Assembly (NCBI GenBank): GCA_902571055.1
Contig: CACGAM010000004.1
Coordinates: 55,966-119,965, forward strand
Length of the DNA: 64,000 nucleotides
Reading direction: 5' to 3'
Source: an uncultured Pelagibacteraceae bacterium
Lineage (GTDB): Bacteria > Pseudomonadota > Alphaproteobacteria > Pelagibacterales > Pelagibacteraceae
Shown piece by piece: positions 39,264 through 49,962 of this stretch (within the stretch, counting starts at the first letter, position 1; each line of letters opens with the position of its first letter). The translations under genes were made by a program, and so were the position numbers. The notes below the pieces were generated by a model. That model was given only the letters and a program-made list of their open reading frames with translations, made no database searches and was not told where the DNA came from.

Positions 39264-41336
39264 TTAAATTGCTGCTTGTTTTATAGACAATTTAACTTTT
39301 CCCCTATCAAAACCTATTACTTTGACTTTTACTTCGTCACCTTCTTTTACCACATCTGTTACTTTTGCTACTCTTTTATCTGCAAGTTCAGAGATATGAA
39401 CAAGTCCATCTTGTTTTCCCAAAAAGTTTACAAATGCTCCAAATTCCATAATCTTCATAACTTTACCATTATAAATTTTATTCAATTCAGCTTTGGCAGT
39501 AAGATCTTTAATAAACTGTAAAGCGATATTTCGAGACTCTTCATCTGGTGCGGCGACTGTTACAACTCCTTCGTCGTTTACATCAACTTTCGCACCTGAT
39601 TTTTCAACTATTTCTCTTATTGTTGCACCACCTTTTCCAATTACAGTAGCAATATCTTTTTTATCTACAGTAATTTTTTCCATCTTTGGAGTGTGTTTAC
39701 CAACACCATCTCTTGATTTATCTAAGGCTTTATTCATTTCTCCCAATATATGAATTCTTCCGTCTTTAGCTTGTTTTAAAGCTTGTTCCATTATTTCAAA
39801 TGTAATTCCTGTAATCTTAATATCCATTTGAAGAGATGTAATTCCATCTTTAGTTCCTGCAACTTTAAAATCCATATCACCTAGGTGATCCTCATCTCCT
39901 AGAATATCTGACAGTACACTAAAATCATCACCCTCTTTAATTAAACCCATAGCAATACCTGCAACAGGTTCTTTTATTGGAACACCAGCGTCCATTAATG
40001 CGAGTGAAGTTCCACAAACTGTTGCCATTGAGGACGATCCATTAGACTCTGTAATTTCTGATACTATCCTAAATGTATAAGGGAAACTTTCTTTTGACGG
40101 TAAAGATGAATTTATTGCTCTCCACGCAAGCTTTCCATGTCCAATTTCTCTTCTTCCAGTACCAATTCGTCCAGTTTCACCAACCGAAAATGGTGGAAAA
40201 TTGTAATGAAGCATAAATCTTTCTCTTTGAAGGCCTTCTAAACTTTCAATTCTCTGCTCATCATCAGATGTTCCAAGTGTAGTTGTAACTATTGCTTGCG
40301 TTTCTCCTCTTGTGAATAATGCAGAACCATGTGTTCTTGGTAAAATTCCAACCTCACACATAATTGGTCTTACGTCTGAAAGTCCTCTTCCATCAATCCT
40401 ATTTTTATTTTTTAGAATATCTGTTCTAACTATTCTTTTTTCTAAACTTTTAAGCTCAGAGTTAACATCTAAATCTGTAAAGTTTTCATTATCTTCAAAT
40501 AATTTTTTAGCTTTATCTGTTATTTCAGAAATAAGATTTGATCTTTCCTGCTTATCTTTAATCGAGAATGCCTTTTTTAATTCATCAGTAAATTCATCTT
40601 CGATTTTTTTCTTAACTTCAGATAGATCTTTTTTCTCAACGACCCATTCAGGTTTTTTACATTCTTTAGCAAGTTCTTCGATCATATTAATTACTGGGAC
40701 AAAATTTTCATGTCCAAATTTAACTGCATTTAACATTTCTTCCTCGGTTAATCCGCTAGTCTCCGACTCAACCATTAAAACCGCATCTTTTGTACCCGCA
40801 ACAACGAGATCTAATTTCGAATTTTCTAATTCTTTTTTTGATGGATTTAAAACATATTTTCCATCAATAAAACCAACCCTTGATGCTCCAACAGGTCCCA
40901 TGAATGGCATGCCTGATATAGCTAAAGCTGCTGATGATGCTATGATTGACAATATGTCTGCTTCATTTTCTTTATCATAAGATATTACCGTTGGAAGTAG
41001 TTGTACTTCATTTTTAAATTCATCTGGAAACAACGGTCTTATTGGTCTATCAATTAATCTTGATATTAAAGTTTCACTTTCTGTAGGTCTTGCTTCTCTT
41101 TTAAAATAACCTCCAGGAATTTTTCCTGCAGCGTAATATTTTTCTTGATAGTTTACTGACAATGGAAAATAATCTACATCTGGATTTATTTTTTTTGCTC
41201 CCACAACAGTTGCTAAAACTACTGTTTCTCCACATTTTGCAATTATTGCACCATCTGCCTGTCTTGCAATTTTACCTGTCTCTAAACTTATTTTTTTTCC
41301 GTTTATTTCAATTTCTTTTTTAAATACTTTAAACAT
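39264..41336 (-). CDS. pnp: Polyribonucleotide nucleotidyltransferase
   Basis: [43 protein letters not shown] (KH), S1 domain C-terminal. Confidence 0.98.
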   Translation of the reverse strand: MFKVFKKEIEINGKKISLETGKIARQADGAIIAKCGETVVLATVVGAKKINPDVDYFPLSVNYQEKYYAAGKIPGGYFKREARPTESETLISRLIDRPIRPLFPDEFKNEVQLLPTVISYDKENEADILSIIASSAALAISGMPFMGPVGASRVGFIDGKYVLNPSKKELENSKLDLVVAGTKDAVLMVESETSGLTEEEMLNAVKFGHENFVPVINMIEELAKECKKPEWVVEKKDLSEVKKKIEDEFTDELKKAFSIKDKQERSNLISEITDKAKKLFEDNENFTDLDVNSELKSLEKRIVRTDILKNKNRIDGRGLSDVRPIMCEVGILPRTHGSALFTRGETQAIVTTTLGTSDDEQRIESLEGLQRERFMLHYNFPPFSVGETGRIGTGRREIGHGKLAWRAINSSLPSKESFPYTFRIVSEITESNGSSSMATVCGTSLALMDAGVPIKEPVAGIAMGLIKEGDDFSVLSDILGDEDHLGDMDFKVAGTKDGITSLQMDIKITGITFEIMEQALKQAKDGRIHILGEMNKALDKSRDGVGKHTPKMEKITVDKKDIATVIGKGGATIREIVEKSGAKVDVNDEGVVTVAAPDEESRNIALQFIKDLTAKAELNKIYNGKVMKIMEFGAFVNFLGKQDGLVHISELADKRVAKVTDVVKEGDEVKVKVIGFDRGKVKLSIKQAAI

Positions 41337-41582
41337 TTATTTCCTTAGATTTAATTTTGATAATACTTGTTTATAAGCATCATTTTTATTTTTTTTGAGA
41401 TACTCTAATAATTTTTTTCTCTTGTTGACTGCTTTGAGCAAACCTACAGAAGAATGTTTATCTTTTTTGTTGTTTTTTATATGATTTGATAAATTTTCTA
41501 TTTTATCTGTAAGTTGTGCGACTTGCACTTCAGAGGATCCAGTATCCTTTTCATGAATTGCTAATTCTTTTTTTTTATTCAT
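41337..41582 (-). CDS. rpsO: 30S ribosomal protein S15 (slightly short, 81 aa)
   Basis: DTGSSEVQVAQLTDKIENLSNHIKNNKKDKHSSVGLLKAVNKRKKLLEYLKK. Confidence 0.96.
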   Translation of the reverse strand: MNKKKELAIHEKDTGSSEVQVAQLTDKIENLSNHIKNNKKDKHSSVGLLKAVNKRKKLLEYLKKNKNDAYKQVLSKLNLRK

Positions 41583-41591
41583 TTATTCCTT

Positions 41592-41954
41592 TTACTTATT
41601 TGTTTGTTTTATTAAGTTTTCTATTTTCTCTGCATAATCAAAAGAATCGTCCTTAACAAATAAAATTTTTGGTAAAAATTTCATTGCTACCTTTTTTGAC
41701 AAAACTTTTCTTATTACAAATGAGAATTCTTTTAATTTATCAACAGCTTCCTTCGAGTCTTTACCACCTAGTGGTAAAACAAATGCTTTTGCCGTTTTTA
41801 AATCCGGACTCATTCTTACTTCTGTAACTGTTATTTCTTTTGTTTCTAGGTTTGGTAGTTTTGCTTCGTCTCTAATAAAAATCATACTTAAAGCCTGTTT
41901 TATCATTTCTCCAACTCTTAATTGTCTCTGCGAGACGGGCTTACTATTTTTCAT
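41592..41954 (-). CDS. rbfA: Ribosome-binding factor A
   Basis: QRQLRVGEMIKQALSMIF, ITVTEVRMSPDLKTAKAFVLPL. Confidence 0.93.
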   Translation of the reverse strand: MKNSKPVSQRQLRVGEMIKQALSMIFIRDEAKLPNLETKEITVTEVRMSPDLKTAKAFVLPLGGKDSKEAVDKLKEFSFVIRKVLSKKVAMKFLPKILFVKDDSFDYAEKIENLIKQTNK

Positions 41955-44173
41955 TGTATAGATCTTTCTAGAATTTTTGAGTTGTAAACCTCAATAATAT
42001 CCTTTTTCTGAAAATCACTAAAATCCTTTAAGGTAATACCGCATTCGAGTCCAGCGGAAACTTGCTTGGCTTGGTTTTTTTCCCTAAAAATAGACCCTAT
42101 TTTACCATTAAACACTATACTGCCATCTCTAATGACTCTTGCACTAGAATCTTGTGTTATTTCACCCTCTAGGACCTTTGAACCAGCGACTTTACCTACT
42201 TTTGAAACTTTAAATATTTCAAGTATCTCAGCAGAACCTATTATTTTTTCCTCGACATCAGGTGTTAGCAAACCTGACATTTTATTTTTTATAAAATCAA
42301 TTACTTCATAAATTATATTATAAGAGTTGATAGATATTTTTTCTTGCTCAGCTAATTTTTTAGCTTCTTTTGTGGGTTTTACATTAAATGCTATTAATAT
42401 TGCACTTGAAGCTTTAGCTAATGTCACATCTGTTTCAGTTATCATGCCAATATCAGATAATATTATTTTTTGAGAAACCTCATCGTGTTTGATATTAGAT
42501 ATTGCATTTTTAATTGCTTCAGAAGATCCATGAACATCTGATTTAATTATAATATTTAACTCTTCTATTTTACTTTCTTTAAATACAAATTCTTTATTTA
42601 TTATAGATATAGGGCTTTTTCCCTCTTTATACTCTTGTAATCTTGCATCACTTATTGATTTAGCTTCTTTTTCATTTTTTAAAACAATGAAATCATCTCC
42701 AGCTTTAGCCGCTCCATTGATACCTAAAATTTCTACAGGAGTTGCTGGTAACGCTATGCCCACATTATCGCCTTTATCATTAACTATTGCTCTTACCTTG
42801 CCCCATTTTAGGCCACTGACAAAATAATCTCCTTTTTTTAATGTACCAGCTGTAACTATAGTGTTAACAACAGGTCCCCTTCCGGTGTCAATCTTTGACT
42901 CAAGAACAATTCCTTTTGCAGATTTTTCAAAATTGGTTTTTAGATCAAGCATCTCTGCTTGTAGAAGAACAGCTTCAATTAATTTATCTAAATTTTTCTG
43001 AGTTTTTGTTGATATATCGACCATTAGAGTATCGCCTGACATCTCCTCTGAAATTAATTCGTATTCAAGTAATTGATTTCTTACATTTGATGGATTTGAT
43101 TCTGGCAAGTCACATTTGTTAATCGCAACTACAATTGGTACCTTCGCAGCTTTAGCATGTTGAATTGACTCCACTGTTTGTGGTTTTACACCATCATCTG
43201 CTGCAACAACTAGAATTACTATATCAGTTAATTTTGAACCTCTGGCTCTCATTTCAGTAAAAGCTGCATGACCTGGTGTATCTATAAAGGTAATATTTTT
43301 ATTTTTATAGTTGATTTGATAAGCTCCAATATGTTGTGTTATGCCGCCGTATTCTCCATCAATAACTTTCGTATTTCTTAACGAATCTAAAACCGATGTT
43401 TTGCCGTGGTCAACATGTCCCATAACTGTTATTATTGGAGGTCTATTTTTCAGGTTTTCGTTTTTATCCTCTATAATTTTGTCAATAATCTCATCTGTTT
43501 TTTGTTCTCTTAAAGGTATATGTCCGAACTCTTTTACAAGATATTCAGCTGTATCCTCGTCTATTGTATGATTTATTGTAACTGTTAGACCAATACCTAA
43601 TAAATGTTTAATAATATTACTAGACTGCTCTGCCATTCTATTAGCAAGCTCTCTTATTGTTATTACCTTGGGAATTTTTATTTCCCTTTTAATGTGCTTG
43701 GTTTCATTTTTTAAATCTGGATTTTTTAATTCTCGATTTTCTTTTAATTTAGCTCTTCTAAGAGATGCTATACTTCTTGATCTTGAACCTATTTCTTCTT
43801 CACTTAATGCTCTAGATAGTGTTAGTTTAGTCTCTCTCTTATTTGTACTTAGTTTTCTCTTATTTGTATCCTTAAGGACAACCTCACCCTTAAGTCTTTT
43901 AGTTGCTCTTTGTTCGGCTAATTTTCTTTTATCGAAATCCGACTTAATATTTCTTTGATCAATAAATGAATTTTTAGTTGGTATATGTCTTTCTTGAGTT
44001 TTAAAATTATTATTACTTCTGTTTATTTTTTGATGAGAGGGTTTTCTTAATATTCTACCAGCTTTTCTCTCAATAAATACTGCATTTTTTGATTGCGATT
44101 TAGCCTGCTCTATACTGCTTAAAGTTTTTCTTGAAGAACCAGTGATCGATAATTTTAACTTTTTTTTTTCCAT
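41951..44173 (-). CDS. infB: Translation initiation factor IF-2
   Basis: PPIITVMGHVDHGKTSVLDSLR, DTPGHAAFTEMRARG, NKCDLP. Confidence 0.98.
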   Translation of the reverse strand: MEKKKLKLSITGSSRKTLSSIEQAKSQSKNAVFIERKAGRILRKPSHQKINRSNNNFKTQERHIPTKNSFIDQRNIKSDFDKRKLAEQRATKRLKGEVVLKDTNKRKLSTNKRETKLTLSRALSEEEIGSRSRSIASLRRAKLKENRELKNPDLKNETKHIKREIKIPKVITIRELANRMAEQSSNIIKHLLGIGLTVTINHTIDEDTAEYLVKEFGHIPLREQKTDEIIDKIIEDKNENLKNRPPIITVMGHVDHGKTSVLDSLRNTKVIDGEYGGITQHIGAYQINYKNKNITFIDTPGHAAFTEMRARGSKLTDIVILVVAADDGVKPQTVESIQHAKAAKVPIVVAINKCDLPESNPSNVRNQLLEYELISEEMSGDTLMVDISTKTQKNLDKLIEAVLLQAEMLDLKTNFEKSAKGIVLESKIDTGRGPVVNTIVTAGTLKKGDYFVSGLKWGKVRAIVNDKGDNVGIALPATPVEILGINGAAKAGDDFIVLKNEKEAKSISDARLQEYKEGKSPISIINKEFVFKESKIEELNIIIKSDVHGSSEAIKNAISNIKHDEVSQKIILSDIGMITETDVTLAKASSAILIAFNVKPTKEAKKLAEQEKISINSYNIIYEVIDFIKNKMSGLLTPDVEEKIIGSAEILEIFKVSKVGKVAGSKVLEGEITQDSSARVIRDGSIVFNGKIGSIFREKNQAKQVSAGLECGITLKDFSDFQKKDIIEVYNSKILERSIQ

Positions 44174-44183
44174 TCCTCATGCC

Positions 44184-45737
44184 TCAAACTTTGTAAATTT
44201 TATCTCTTGCTGACATTATTAAATCGTCAGCTTCTTTCTTTGACAAAGCAAAATCTTCTAAATATCCTCTTATTTTAACTTTTTCACCTTTAATTTCGTC
44301 TAAACTACCAGTCAGTTCATCTGATGCCAAGTCAGCAAAATCACTCAATTTTAAAATATTTTGTTCTCCTAATGTAACTAACATCCCTGGAGTTAGTCCT
44401 TTATGGTTTATCAGGTCGTTCTCCAAACCTAAATCTTTAATTTTCTTTGATATTTCTTCTAGATCTTTTTGGTGATATTCTTTTGCTCTATCTATTAACT
44501 CTTTAGCTGTTTCATTCTCTATTCCCTCAATTTTTGAAAGCTGTTCCTCTGTTGTGTCCTTTATTTCATCTATAGTTGAAAAACCCTCTGCAACAAGTAA
44601 TTGACCTAATGTTTCGTCTAACTCTAAATTTTTTATCAAATTTTCAGTTTTTTCTTTAAAGTCTATTTGTCTTCTCTCAGAGTCCTCTTGATCGGTCATT
44701 ATATTTATTTCATAATTAAGAAGTTTAGTTGCAAGTCTTACATTTTGACCCCTACGTCCAATCGCTTTGCTTAAGTTTTCCTCCGTTAAAATGACATCTA
44801 GTTTTTTATTTTGTTGATCAACATTTACTCTTAACACTTCTGCTGGAGACAGTGCGTTAGCTACTACAATTGCAGGATCCTCAGACCAATTTACAATATC
44901 AATTTTTTCACCCTGAAGCTCGTTTACAACAGCTTGTACTCTGCTACCTCTCATACCTACGCAAGCTCCGACCGGATCTAATGATGTGTCTATTGCTTTT
45001 ACACATATTTTAGCTCTACTCCCAGGATCTCGTGAAGAAGATTTTATTTCTATGAGTCCATCGTATATTTCTGGGACCTCTTGAATAAATAGTTTTTCCA
45101 TAAACTTATGATTTGCTCTAGAAAGAAATATTTGCTGCCCTCTCTGTTCTCTTCTTACATCTAAGCAATACGATTTAACTCTGTCTCCTGCTTTAATATT
45201 TTCTCTAGGTATCATCTCGCTTTTTTGAATTATTGCTTCAGTGCCACCTAGATCTACAATCACGTTTCCAAACTCCAACCTTTTTACTATACCGCTCAAT
45301 ATAGTATCTTTTTTATCTTTAAAGTCGTTATACTGTCTTTCTCTTTCTGCTTCTCTAACGCTAAATGTGATCACTTGTTTTGCAGTTTGGGCAGCAATTC
45401 TTCCAAAATCAAATGATGGCAATGGTTGAAGTATTTCATCACCAATTTTCTTTTCCTCATTATCTTTATTAATTGAAATAGCTTCATTCAATCCTATCTC
45501 CAAATTTAAGTTCATAGGTTTTTCTACAATTTTTAATTTTCTAAAAATTCCAATATCCCCATTGTCTCTATTAATTTGAACAGTTATTTCATTTTCTGAC
45601 CCGAACTTTGATTTAGCAGCTTTTGCTATACCATTTTCCATTGAATCGATTATTAATTCTTTATCAATAGATTTCTCTAAGGCTACAGCCTCAGCTATCC
45701 TTAACAATTCTAATTTATCTGCTCTTCTATTTAACAT
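44184..45737 (-). CDS. nusA: Transcription termination/antitermination protein NusA (start refined to MLNRRADKLELL)
   Basis: LELLRIAEAVALEKSIDKELIIDSMENGIAKAAKSKFG; S1, KH domains (VGACVGMRGSRVQAVVNEL, AIGRRGQNVRLA). Confidence 0.96.
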   Translation of the reverse strand: MLNRRADKLELLRIAEAVALEKSIDKELIIDSMENGIAKAAKSKFGSENEITVQINRDNGDIGIFRKLKIVEKPMNLNLEIGLNEAISINKDNEEKKIGDEILQPLPSFDFGRIAAQTAKQVITFSVREAERERQYNDFKDKKDTILSGIVKRLEFGNVIVDLGGTEAIIQKSEMIPRENIKAGDRVKSYCLDVRREQRGQQIFLSRANHKFMEKLFIQEVPEIYDGLIEIKSSSRDPGSRAKICVKAIDTSLDPVGACVGMRGSRVQAVVNELQGEKIDIVNWSEDPAIVVANALSPAEVLRVNVDQQNKKLDVILTEENLSKAIGRRGQNVRLATKLLNYEINIMTDQEDSERRQIDFKEKTENLIKNLELDETLGQLLVAEGFSTIDEIKDTTEEQLSKIEGIENETAKELIDRAKEYHQKDLEEISKKIKDLGLENDLINHKGLTPGMLVTLGEQNILKLSDFADLASDELTGSLDEIKGEKVKIRGYLEDFALSKKEADDLIMSARDKIYKV

Positions 45738-45746
45738 TTTATTACC

Positions 45747-45773
45747 AAAAAAAAATGGGCCGAAGCCCACTTT
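45747..45773 (-). terminator. Intrinsic terminator / candidate attenuator immediately upstream of nusA
   Basis: Minus strand AAAGTGGGC-TTCG-GCCCATTTTTTTTT: GC-rich stem, c(UUCG)g tetraloop, U9 tract. Confidence 0.85.
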
Positions 45774-45795
45774 CAGATTTCAACGATGTAACAGA

Positions 45796-45823
45796 AATAT
45801 AGATAATTTTTTTAATTATTCAA
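45796..45823 (-). promoter_or_regulatory. Candidate nusA promoter TTGAAT-N16-TATATT
   Basis: Read on minus strand just 3' of metK; predicted TSS near 45789, upstream of the hairpin. Confidence 0.45.
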
Positions 45824-45829
45824 TATATA

Positions 45830-46993
45830 TTACTTATTAAAAATATTAGATTTATCAGTCTTTTCCCAAGAAAATGAGCCATCTGACTCGGTATCTCTTC
45901 CGAAATGACCGTAAGCTGCTGTTTTCTGATAAATTGGTTTATTTAAACCTAGCATTTCCCTTATTCCTCGCGGACTTAAATCAAAATTCTCATTAATTAA
46001 TTTTTCTACATACCTATTCTTATCTTCATCATTGTCAAAAAGATCAACATAAATTGAAAGAGGTTTAGAAACACCAATAGCATAAGCAAGCTGTATCAAA
46101 CATCTTTTTGCTATTTTTGATGCAACTACATTTTTTGCAAGGTATCTTGAAGCATAAGCTGCAGATCTATCTACTTTTGTTGGATCTTTTCCTGAAAAAG
46201 CTCCTCCACCGTGCGGTGCTGCTCCGCCATAGGTATCAACAATTATTTTTCTGCCAGTTAGTCCACTGTCTCCATCTGGTCCACCTATAACAAAATTTCC
46301 AGTCGGGTTTACATAAATTTCTTCTTCTTTTAATTCTCCTAATAAATTTTTGGGAATAGATTTTTCAATATAAGGTTTTACAAGCTCTCTTACTTTTTTT
46401 TGATCTACATCCTCTGAATGTTGCGTTGAAATTACAACAGATTTAACCGCTGCTGGAATTCCATCTCTATATTCAATTGTTATTTGACTTTTTGAATCTG
46501 GTTCAATATTTTTTAATTTTCCAGATTTTCTATCTTCTGCCATAAGTCTTAATATTTTATGTGAATAATGAATCGGTGCGGGCATTAATACATCTGTTTC
46601 ATCGCATGCATAACCAAACATAATACCTTGATCTCCTGCTCCTTCATCTTTATTTCCGGATGAATCAACTCCCATTGCTATATCCGATGACTGTGCGTGA
46701 AGATGACTCTCTATTTTTGTTTGCTCCTTCCAACTAAATCCATCCTGGTCGTAACCAATATCTTTTATACATTCTCTAACATTATGAATGAGTTCATCAT
46801 TATTTATTTTTGGACCTCTAACTTCACCAGCTAACACAACTTTATTTGTAGTTGTCAATGTTTCACACGCTACTCTTGACTGAGGCTCTTTTGATAAAAA
46901 CGAGTCTACCACCATATCTGAAATTCTATCGCAAACTTTGTCTGGATGACCTTCGGATACTGACTCACTAGTAAATAGGTAGTTTTTTTTCAT
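45830..46993 (-). CDS. metK: S-adenosylmethionine synthetase
   Basis: [52 protein letters not shown]. Confidence 0.98.
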   Translation of the reverse strand: MKKNYLFTSESVSEGHPDKVCDRISDMVVDSFLSKEPQSRVACETLTTTNKVVLAGEVRGPKINNDELIHNVRECIKDIGYDQDGFSWKEQTKIESHLHAQSSDIAMGVDSSGNKDEGAGDQGIMFGYACDETDVLMPAPIHYSHKILRLMAEDRKSGKLKNIEPDSKSQITIEYRDGIPAAVKSVVISTQHSEDVDQKKVRELVKPYIEKSIPKNLLGELKEEEIYVNPTGNFVIGGPDGDSGLTGRKIIVDTYGGAAPHGGGAFSGKDPTKVDRSAAYASRYLAKNVVASKIAKRCLIQLAYAIGVSKPLSIYVDLFDNDEDKNRYVEKLINENFDLSPRGIREMLGLNKPIYQKTAAYGHFGRDTESDGSFSWEKTDKSNIFNK

Positions 46994-48531
46994 TATAGGT
47001 CCTTTCTTTTTAAAAAAAAAGCAAACGTAATATAAATTAAAAGAAAATAAAAGAAGATCTTGTTACCTTGCTTGGAGAAAATAGTTTCTTTGATAAATTT
47101 AACATTTTTAACTTCTATAACACCACTTTTAGTTGATTTTATTTTTTCCTCAATTTTACCAATAGGATTTATATGAGCAGATATACCGTTATTAGATGAT
47201 CTATATAAGTTTTTACCTTCCTCAATAGCTCTGAATATTGAATGAGAAAAATGTTGTTCGGGACCTATGCTAGAACCAAACCAACCATCCTCTGAAATAT
47301 TTATTATGTAATCAAAATCTTTAGATTGTTTATTCAAATTACCAGTATAGATTATTTCATAACAAATTAAGGGCAAAAATTTATATTTTCCAACACTTAT
47401 AAATTCTCTTTCTAAAGAATCCGAGAAAGAGTTATATCCTTGGGTTATTTTTTTTAAACCTAATTTACTTAAAAAATTTTCAAAAGGTAAGAATTCGCCA
47501 AAAGGTACTAGATTGTTTTTATCGTACTTTGCAAGTACATTTAGCTGATTATTCAATAAGACCATAGAGTTAAATATTCTAAAATTATCAGTTCTGTTTA
47601 TGCCTAATATTATTTTATGATTTTTTGAAAAATTTTTAAAAAAAATTTTTTTGTAGTTATTTAAATCTTCTAAATATATACCAGACAATATTCCCTCAGG
47701 AAAAATAAATAGTGTTTTTATATTTGTATCTGGACGACTAATTTTTATTATTTCATAAATTTTATTTATTGGACTTTCATTAGAAAAATACCTGTTTAAC
47801 TGTATTTTTGGAGAGACAATAACAATTTTTGACTCTAATACTTGAGTCTTCACCTGCGAAAATTTTTCTATTCTTTTAAATCCATATATATTATTTGTAA
47901 CTACAGCAATAAATATAGCAAGGAAAAGTAAAATCTTTATTTTTATTTTGATTCTAAAAAATATTAATGATGGAAAGACAAATAAAGTAATAGCAAGTAA
48001 ATTTAAGGAGTAGGTGCCTATTTGTGACAAAATTTGAATGGAATATGTTAACTCTGATAGACTAAAAGCAGTTAGGTTCCATGGAAAGCCTGTTAAAATT
48101 GTTCCTCTTAAATATTCGAAAAACGATATGACGCTAGCAAAATATAAAATTGATGAAAAATTATAATTAAGCCTAAAAAATGATAGAACTAGAAAAGCTA
48201 TACCATAGAAAATTGAGAGAAATAAAGGTATCAGAATTAGAGATACTGGTATCAAAAATTTAAAAGTATCATCAAATTTCAAAGAATTAGATATCCAATA
48301 TAAATTTGAAAAAAAATAACCAAAACCAAATAATAATCCCAAGATAAATAAATATTTTTTATTACCATTTAGAAAATTACAAAAAATAAATAGTAAGGAG
48401 TAAACAAAAAAATTTATAAAGAAGTGATTATAAGGTGGTAGTGTAAATGATGAGAAAACACCCAGCAAAATACTGAAAACAAAAATAAGGTATTTATTTT
48501 TTTTTATTTTATCTTTAATTTGTACTTTCAA
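46993..48531 (-). CDS. lnt: Apolipoprotein N-acyltransferase
   Basis: Polytopic N-terminus plus nitrilase domain: [73 protein letters not shown]. Confidence 0.94.
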   Translation of the reverse strand: MKVQIKDKIKKNKYLIFVFSILLGVFSSFTLPPYNHFFINFFVYSLLFIFCNFLNGNKKYLFILGLLFGFGYFFSNLYWISNSLKFDDTFKFLIPVSLILIPLFLSIFYGIAFLVLSFFRLNYNFSSILYFASVISFFEYLRGTILTGFPWNLTAFSLSELTYSIQILSQIGTYSLNLLAITLFVFPSLIFFRIKIKIKILLFLAIFIAVVTNNIYGFKRIEKFSQVKTQVLESKIVIVSPKIQLNRYFSNESPINKIYEIIKISRPDTNIKTLFIFPEGILSGIYLEDLNNYKKIFFKNFSKNHKIILGINRTDNFRIFNSMVLLNNQLNVLAKYDKNNLVPFGEFLPFENFLSKLGLKKITQGYNSFSDSLEREFISVGKYKFLPLICYEIIYTGNLNKQSKDFDYIINISEDGWFGSSIGPEQHFSHSIFRAIEEGKNLYRSSNNGISAHINPIGKIEEKIKSTKSGVIEVKNVKFIKETIFSKQGNKIFFYFLLIYITFAFFLKRKDL

Positions 48532-48961
48532 TGTAATTTAATATTTTTTTTTCTAGTTTATGCATTTTTTCATATTCTCTAATTTTTTTATGATCATATC
48601 CAAGTAGGTGAAGATAGCCGTGAACCCACATCTTATCAAACTCATAGTTAAAATTAGACTTTTTTGAGCGCTTATTCACTATCTCATAACTAATAGCAAT
48701 ATCGCCTAAATATCCTATTTTTTTTTTTATAATATTTATAGGAAATGAAAGAACATCAGTAGGTTTATTTTTTTTTCTAAATCTTAAATTTAATTGTCTC
48801 ATTTTTTCACTATTAGTTAAAAATATTGAAATTTCTTGTGAGTTATAGGTTATTGTAAATTTTTTTAATAATTTGTTAAATTTTTTTTTTAAGTAATAGT
48901 CGGGACGCTTAATTTTTTTTTTCCAAATAATTTTATCTAAAATAACATTGACTTTTATCAT
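48515..48961 (-). CDS. ybeY: Endoribonuclease YbeY
   Basis: LRFRKKNKPTDVLSFP, GDIAISYE, WVHGYLHLLGYDHKKIREYEKM (HGxLHLxGYDH zinc motif). Confidence 0.95.
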   Translation of the reverse strand: MIKVNVILDKIIWKKKIKRPDYYLKKKFNKLLKKFTITYNSQEISIFLTNSEKMRQLNLRFRKKNKPTDVLSFPINIIKKKIGYLGDIAISYEIVNKRSKKSNFNYEFDKMWVHGYLHLLGYDHKKIREYEKMHKLEKKILNYIESTN

Positions 48962-49962
48962 CCATTATCTTTGTCTTTGTTGTAAGCTTTGACTATTTTA
49001 GATACTAAAGGATGCCTTACAACATCTTTGTGATCAAAATCAATAGTTGAAATTTCATTAATACCTCCGAGGATTTTTTTTGATCTTTCTAATCCAGATA
49101 AAGATTTGTTAGGCAAATCTATTTGGGATGGATCGCCGTTAATAACTAGCTTAGAATTTTCACCAATTCTAGTTAAAAACATTTTAATTTGTGTATCAGT
49201 AGCATTTTGCGCCTCGTCTAATATAGCAAAAGAATTTTTTAAAGTTCTTCCTCTCATGAAGGCTAATGGTGCTATTTCTATATCTCCAATTTCAATTTTT
49301 TTCTGTATTTTTTCATAATCCAAAAGATCGTATAATGAATCGTATAATGGTCGAAGATATGGATCAACTTTTTCTCTCATATCACCAGGTAGAAATCCAA
49401 GCCTTTCTCCCGCTTCAACTGCGGGTCGGGAAAGTATTATTCTTTCAATTTTTTTTTCAAGGAGCATTGTGAGAGCAACTGCTACTGCAAGAAAAGTTTT
49501 CCCTGTTCCAGCAGGTCCTGCTGAAATAATTATATCTTTCTCATTTAAAGCTCTCACATAGTTTTTCTGTTTTTCAGATCTTGGAATTACTGATTTTTTT
49601 GGTGTCTTAATAATATAATCAATTTTACTTAATTTTGTTTTATTTTCACTAATCATAAATTTAGTAATGGATGAATGTACATCTTTTTTTTCTATTGATC
49701 CATTTATTAAAAATTGTTCAGACAAAAAAATAATGGCATTCTTAATTAATTCATTTTTTTTTGAACTTCCTTTAACGGATATAGAATTTCCCCTTGTATA
49801 AATACTACTTTGAGTAATATTCTCTAATTCTTTAATATTGCTGTTAAACTCACCTACTACACCTGATAACAATTCGTTACTATTGAAAATTATACTAAGA
49901 GTATCATTGTCAGAATAAACTACTTTGACATTTGATTTAATATTTTGAATTATATTTTTCAA
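48958..49962 (-). CDS. phoH: PhoH-family ATPase (YbeZ-like)
   Basis: SAGPAGTGKTFLAVAVAL, LSRPAVEAGERLGFLPGDMREKVDPYLRPLYD, AILDEAQNAT. Confidence 0.96.
   Translation of the reverse strand: MKNIIQNIKSNVKVVYSDNDTLSIIFNSNELLSGVVGEFNSNIKELENITQSSIYTRGNSISVKGSSKKNELIKNAIIFLSEQFLINGSIEKKDVHSSITKFMISENKTKLSKIDYIIKTPKKSVIPRSEKQKNYVRALNEKDIIISAGPAGTGKTFLAVAVALTMLLEKKIERIILSRPAVEAGERLGFLPGDMREKVDPYLRPLYDSLYDLLDYEKIQKKIEIGDIEIAPLAFMRGRTLKNSFAILDEAQNATDTQIKMFLTRIGENSKLVINGDPSQIDLPNKSLSGLERSKKILGGINEISTIDFDHKDVVRHPLVSKIVKAYNKDKDNG

Noticed and set aside
40312-40980. 222-aa plus-strand ORF inside pnp (also 39276-39753 ORFs)
   Set aside because: Antisense to the conserved PNPase frame; Ser/Phe-rich composition is typical of the reverse frame of a Lys/Glu-rich gene.
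42066-43958. Several plus-strand ORFs within infB
   Set aside because: Antisense shadow ORFs; the infB frame is unambiguous.
48720-48920. Long A/T homopolymer runs inside ybeY (possible slippage or frameshift)
   Set aside because: The frame is intact through all motifs; poly-Lys tracts are normal in this AT-rich genome.
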